A stretch of 64,000 nt of DNA, taken from Ruegeria aquimaris (lineage in GTDB: Bacteria > Pseudomonadota > Alphaproteobacteria > Rhodobacterales > Rhodobacteraceae). The stretch is taken from positions 1-64,000 of the forward strand of contig NZ_JAOWLB010000002.1 in the NCBI RefSeq assembly GCF_025751555.1. The letters are read 5' to 3'. Shown one piece after another: positions 60,642 through 64,000 of the stretch. A program made the position numbers and the translations under genes. How positions within the stretch are numbered: position 1 is the stretch's first letter; each line of letters starts with the position of its first letter. The notes under the pieces are model-generated. The model searched no databases and was not told the origin of the DNA. It worked only from the letters and a program-made list of their open reading frames with translations.

Positions 60642-61760
60642 TCAATATCGCAGAACCTGCCCACCCTCGCTCACCACGAATTTACGCACATCGGCAAAAC
60701 CCGGCGGATTGCGTTCGGCCAGAACCTGGAACGGTCGCTGCGGCAGGATGATCGACCGGCTGGTGCGCGTGGCCCCGGTCTCGGCCCCCTGCCCGCCAAA
60801 CGGGTCGAGGGCAAAGACCTCGCGCTCGACCGTGCCGAACCAGCCCGCGCGTTCCTCACGTACGTCCTCGCTTTCCAGCTCCTCGCTGGTCCAGGCGAGC
60901 GCCCAGTCCTGCCCGGCAGGGGCCTGCGCGTCCTCCAGCACCGCACGCAGCGGGCCGGTTTGTTCGGTATAGGCCGAGGAATACATCGGCCCCACGTGGA
61001 TGCGGCGCAGATGTTTCGGGTGCAGATCGTCGAAATCCTCGTCAAACCCCTTGGCGATGGTCAACAGCTTCAACCCGGCCAGCGACTGCGCCATCAGATG
61101 CGCCTGTACCTCGGGCCAGCGGCGGCTGTCCTTGGGCAGGGCCTGTTTGCCGGTATCCTCCAGCCGCATCAGATAGATCACCGGCAGGTTGATCTGGCTG
61201 TCATAGACGGCCCAATGCAGCAGGAACCGCCGCCGCTCGCCCTCGGTCGAAATCCAGTGGCATTCGGGGTCGTTGCGCACCCAGAACAGCTGCCCCCGTG
61301 CCAGTTCCTCGTAATAGAGCCGCTGCGACAGGGCGAATTGCAGCTTGGTCGGGATCTCGCGACTGCCCAGGATGGTCTGGACCATCTCGTCCTTCAGCGC
61401 CGCCTCTGACGGCATGTTGGCCAGATGGCTGGCCGCCTGCTGGGCGTCGTTGGCCATGGTCATCAGTTCGGCCGCCACCGGAAAGCCGCTATCGCGCTTG
61501 TCCATGTTGAGCGAGCCAAAGAACCGCCCCGTGTCGCGCCCGACCAGCAGGTATTTCATGCTGAGCGCGCGAAAGGTGAACAGCAACCCCGAGATATAGC
61601 GCGAGACGATGCGCACCTCATCGCGGCTGATCACGCCTTCGGCCTCCATGTTGGCGGCCACCCGGAGCAGATGGGTGGCAATCGTCTCGAACTTGCGGAA
61701 GTACCGGCGCGAGGCGAATGTATCGGTCAGGCCGACGTGATCGTGGGCGGGATCGGCCAA
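60642..61760 (-). CDS. conserved protein of unknown function in the AAA+ cluster
   Basis: This 372-aa soluble protein begins with helices (..SRRYFRKFETIATHLLRVAANMEAEGVISRDEV..). The middle has ..LQFALSQRLYYEELARGQLFWVRNDPECHW.. and ..YDSQINLPVIYLMRLEDTG... I recognise no family. Translation most likely starts at TTG 61760, four bases after the preceding stop and just after GGGGG; a later ATG would remove conserved-looking sequence. It lies between the coiled-coil protein and the ATPase, with the intergenic repeat after it. Confidence 0.72.
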   Translation of the reverse strand: MADPAHDHVGLTDTFASRRYFRKFETIATHLLRVAANMEAEGVISRDEVRIVSRYISGLLFTFRALSMKYLLVGRDTGRFFGSLNMDKRDSGFPVAAELMTMANDAQQAASHLANMPSEAALKDEMVQTILGSREIPTKLQFALSQRLYYEELARGQLFWVRNDPECHWISTEGERRRFLLHWAVYDSQINLPVIYLMRLEDTGKQALPKDSRRWPEVQAHLMAQSLAGLKLLTIAKGFDEDFDDLHPKHLRRIHVGPMYSSAYTEQTGPLRAVLEDAQAPAGQDWALAWTSEELESEDVREERAGWFGTVEREVFALDPFGGQGAETGATRTSRSIILPQRPFQVLAERNPPGFADVRKFVVSEGGQVLRY

Positions 61761-61763
61761 GGA

Positions 61764-62843
61764 TCAGCCCCCGTAGAGGTTCTTGTCGTGCTTCTCGACG
61801 ATGGCGGCGAAGCGGCGGGCAAAGCGCTCATCGGCCTTGGCCTTCTTCTCCAGCACGTCGCGGGCAAAGACCATGTGATCCTCGTGCGCCTCAAGCATGT
61901 CGGCCATCTTCTGGTTGGTCGCGGTGCCGATGGCGGCCATGGCGGTCTGCGCCTCCTGGTCGGTCTGCACGCCGATCTCGTTGATGCGGTGGGCGACATC
62001 CTGCTGCTGCGCGGTCTTCAGCGATTTGGTCAGCGCGTCATAGAGCACCACACGCTGCTGCGTGTCCGTTTGCAGCTTGTTGATCAGCACCATCTGGGTC
62101 GCGGCCTGGTTTTGCAGGCTGTCGACCCAGGTCTTGCCCTTTTCGATATAGCGTTCCAGCGTCTGGCTCTTGGCCAGTTTCACCTGCTCGTCGCGTACCT
62201 TGGCGTTATAGGCCTTGTTCAGCTCGGCCAGTTCGGTTTCCAGCTTGGTGCGCGCGGCGGCGTCCTGTTCGACGCTGATCTTGTTTTCCAGCGCGATGAT
62301 CTGCGGATCCATGGAGAGGATCTCGGCCCGCACAGCTTCCAGTTCCTGCACGGTGAATTCGCGGTCGTCCAGCGTGCCGGTCAGGTTGGTTTCGACCTTC
62401 TCTCGCTGCTGTTCCAGAACCGCCAACTGCCCTTCGAGCAGCTTAACGATCACGTCCGATTTGGCGATCAGGTCCTGCAACTTGTCGTCGATATTGGCGG
62501 TGCGCATCCGCTCCTGCCGCATCGATTCCGATTTGCCGCTGGAGAAGATGCCGACAAAGCTCTCCCACCCGGTTTTCGAGCGCATCTCGTCGAAATCCTT
62601 GGAAAAGGCCGAGGTCACATCGTCCAGCCCCATGATCAGCTCGGCAATATTGGCATTCATCACCTCGGTATGGGCATGCACGTCTTCCAGCGTGGCGTTC
62701 TCGATGTCGATATCGGCCTCGCCGGTTTCGATCTTGGCCCGCGCCGCCTCGATCCGGCTGGTCACGCCCTCGATCTGGGCCTGGCTCTCGCGCACCTTGC
62801 GCTGGGTTTCCAGGATCATTGCCTCGAACGCTGTATCAGACAT
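61764..62843 (-). CDS. long coiled-coil protein, first gene of the AAA+ cluster (TelA-like in general form)
   Basis: This 359-aa protein is almost entirely helical: residues about 8-60 and 110-260 form heptad-like coiled coils rich in E, K, Q and L. A C-terminal segment follows with ..VLINKLQTDTQQRVVLYDALTKSLKTAQQQDVAHRINEIGVQTD... The general layout is like toxic-anion-resistance (TelA) proteins, or membrane-remodelling coiled-coil proteins, but the similarity is too weak to assign. The ATG at 62843 has AAAAGGATAAAG upstream. It is the promoter-proximal gene of the leftward cluster and likely a substrate or scaffold for the ATPase. Confidence 0.75.
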   Translation of the reverse strand: MSDTAFEAMILETQRKVRESQAQIEGVTSRIEAARAKIETGEADIDIENATLEDVHAHTEVMNANIAELIMGLDDVTSAFSKDFDEMRSKTGWESFVGIFSSGKSESMRQERMRTANIDDKLQDLIAKSDVIVKLLEGQLAVLEQQREKVETNLTGTLDDREFTVQELEAVRAEILSMDPQIIALENKISVEQDAAARTKLETELAELNKAYNAKVRDEQVKLAKSQTLERYIEKGKTWVDSLQNQAATQMVLINKLQTDTQQRVVLYDALTKSLKTAQQQDVAHRINEIGVQTDQEAQTAMAAIGTATNQKMADMLEAHEDHMVFARDVLEKKAKADERFARRFAAIVEKHDKNLYGG

Positions 62844-63034
62844 GGCTTTATCCTTTTGGGTCAAATGCATGCCCTAGATATGGCATGTAACAAGGATTTA
62901 CATCCCCCTAGGGCGCAGGGATCATAAAAACTGTGGCAAACTCAGGCGCAAAAGGAAAGGCGGTTGAATCGACCTTGCAGATCGCCGCGCCTCTCGCGAT
63001 GCTGCGCCCCGAACCATTCAGAGAGAGGCGGGCG

Positions 63035-63376
63035 ATGAGCAGCTTTTTCCAACCGGTGACCCCCGAGGGGGCAGGCGAAACCGAACGCCCCGCAGCCGAG
63101 AAGGTGCTGTCGGGCGATCCGGTCTTTACCACCTGGAACCTTGAAGAGCGTGACGGGCTCTATTGCGGCATCTGGCGCGCGACGCCGGGCAAATGGCGCA
63201 TCTCTTACGACGAATGGGAGTATTGCCGCATCCTGTCGGGTCACTCTGTCCTGACTGACGCAGACGGCAACAAGATCACGCTGCGCGCAGGGGACAGTTT
63301 CATGCTGCGCCCCGGGTTCTCCGGCACATGGGAAGTGATCGAGACCACCACCAAGGATTACGTGATCCGGTTGTGA
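63035..63376 (+). CDS. cupin domain protein (DUF861 type)
   Basis: This 113-aa small beta-barrel protein contains ..GIWRATPGKWRISYDEWEYCRILSGHSVLTDADGNKITLRAGDSFMLRPGFSGTWEV.., the pattern of DUF861 cupins (ethanolamine/ureidoglycolate-type enzymes). It may act on or sense a small nitrogenous or carbohydrate compound. The ATG at 63035 has GAGAGAGGCGGG just upstream; a longer frame from 62933 lacks such a site. It converges on the creatinase gene. Confidence 0.85.
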   Translation: MSSFFQPVTPEGAGETERPAAEKVLSGDPVFTTWNLEERDGLYCGIWRATPGKWRISYDEWEYCRILSGHSVLTDADGNKITLRAGDSFMLRPGFSGTWEVIETTTKDYVIRL

Positions 63377-63388
63377 CGCGCGATGCTC

Positions 63389-63430
63389 CGCCCCCGTCAG
63401 GGGGCGAAGATTTTTCGGCGAAAAATCTCG
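63389..63430. terminator. double hairpin between convergent cupin and creatinase genes
   Basis: GCCCCC-GTCA-GGGGGC (63390-63405) and AGATTTTT-CGGCG-AAAAATCT (63408-63428) lie in the 60-base gap between two convergent genes. The first stem is followed by GAAGATTTTT on the plus strand; the second has T-rich arms on both strands. Together they should act as a bidirectional terminator. Confidence 0.7.
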
Positions 63431-63436
63431 CCTGCC

Positions 63437-64000
63437 TCAGCCGACGACGTTAAATTCCGGCCCATAGGGATAGCCGGTGATGTTCTCGTTGCCATCCTCG
63501 GTGATCACCAGGATATCGTGTTCACGATATCCGCCGGCGCCGGGTTGGTCGTTGGCGATGGTCAGCATCGGCTCCATCGAGATCACCATGCCCGGTTCCA
63601 GCACGGTGTCGATATCCTCGCGCAGCTCCAGACCAGCCTCGCGACCATAGTAATGGCTGAGCACGCCGAAGCTGTGACCATAGCCAAAGGTGCGATATTG
63701 CAACAGGTCACGCGCGGCAAAGAAATCGTTGATCTTGTGGGTGACCTCGGCGCAGCTCGCCCCCGGTTTCAGCAGCGACATGCCGTATTCATGCGCGGCA
63801 ACGTTGGCCTCCCAGATCTTCAGGCTGGCCGCGTCCACCTCCTGCACGAACATGGTGCGTTCCAGCGCCGTGTAATAGCCCGAGATCATCGGAAAGGTGT
63901 TGAGCGACAGGATATCGCCCCGTTCCAGCACCCGGCCCGTCACCGGGTTATGCGCGCCATCGGTGTTGAGCCCGGACTGAAACCACACCCAGGTGTCGCG
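63437..64000 (-). CDS. creatinase (creatine amidinohydrolase), C-terminal part, truncated by the window edge
   Basis: The reading frame is open to the right edge, so the N-terminal half lies outside the window. The visible part (188 codons) matches the M24 (pita-bread) creatinase: ..WFQSGLNTDGAHNPVTGRVLERGDILSLNTFPMISGYYTALERT.., ..YRTFGYGHSFGVLSHYYGREAGLELREDIDTVLEPGMVISMEPM.. and ..GGYREHDILVITEDGNENIT... These are strongly conserved in creatinases and contain the active-site glutamate and histidine region. Creatinase hydrolyses creatine to sarcosine and urea. The gene is convergent with the cupin gene. Confidence 0.88.
   Translation of the reverse strand, partial: RDTWVWFQSGLNTDGAHNPVTGRVLERGDILSLNTFPMISGYYTALERTMFVQEVDAASLKIWEANVAAHEYGMSLLKPGASCAEVTHKINDFFAARDLLQYRTFGYGHSFGVLSHYYGREAGLELREDIDTVLEPGMVISMEPMLTIANDQPGAGGYREHDILVITEDGNENITGYPYGPEFNVVG

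Noticed and set aside
61764-62843. Assigning the coiled-coil protein firmly as TelA (toxic anion resistance)
   Set aside because: Only general layout and helical composition agree; no diagnostic motif could be confirmed by eye.

Overview
The window is 64 kb of GC-rich chromosome from an alphaproteobacterium of the order Rhodobacterales, Roseobacter group, most like Ruegeria. The placement rests on the rpoE-chrR locus with its divergent flavoprotein/DUF1365/MFS/DUF3833/SDR operon, an Iron-Rhodo-box-like palindrome at iron-uptake genes, the Rhodobacterales-type DUF1523, DUF5928 and DUF6638 genes, and a short intergenic repeat seen four times. No insertion sequence, prophage or CRISPR array is visible. 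Two stretches are clearly less GC-rich than the rest (about 23.05-23.57 kb and 57.82-58.64 kb), and each is a single gene set seamlessly inside a core operon.

Layout. 0-0.4 kb is the promoter and boxA leader of an rRNA operon that leaves by the left edge. 0.7-8.4 kb has msrPQ (periplasmic methionine sulfoxide repair), an FMN glutamate-synthase-like enzyme, two small secreted proteins, a DUF6629 membrane protein and clpB. 8.6-14.5 kb has pyrF, a possible structured RNA, a Nudix hydrolase, dinB, a DUF4139 protein and an N-formylglutamate amidohydrolase. 14.5-15.0 kb has tRNA-Val(GAC) and rpmJ (L36). 15.0-21.8 kb has a sulfatase and a split ferric-iron ABC transporter interleaved with two class III nucleotide cyclases. 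21.8-31.2 kb is a complete liv-type ABC transporter operon with an acyl-CoA synthetase at its head and a PaaK-like CoA ligase at its tail, with one foreign-looking gene in between. 31.4-34.0 kb is a hybrid histidine kinase/response regulator pair. 34.1-41.9 kb has small proteins, MAPEG, an SGNH lipoprotein, an M20 amidohydrolase, and a phosphatase-GST-saccharopine dehydrogenase-saccharopine reductase operon for lysine breakdown.

41.1-47.2 kb is the singlet-oxygen/envelope-oxidation regulon: rpoE-chrR rightward and the five-gene flavoprotein operon leftward. I read an ECF-type promoter in each direction, both with a 16-bp spacer. A DNA alkyl-repair gene and a PEP-mutase-family gene follow. 48.6-52.5 kb holds two divergent regulator/target pairs with visible inverted-repeat operators: XRE-cupin/ilvD and TetR/pyridoxamine-phosphate-oxidase-like. 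52.5-55.5 kb has a sulfotransferase, a GT14 glycosyltransferase-DUF5928 protein and a cytochrome c.

55.5-62.8 kb is a leftward operon of poorly described genes: a long coiled-coil protein, a 372-aa protein, an AAA+ ATPase, DUF6638, a small two-pass membrane protein and DUF1523. A low-GC AbiC-like abortive-infection gene is wedged between the ATPase and DUF6638, sharing start/stop bases with both. This is the strongest candidate for an undescribed system. The window ends with a cupin protein and the C-terminal part of a creatinase that continues past the right edge.
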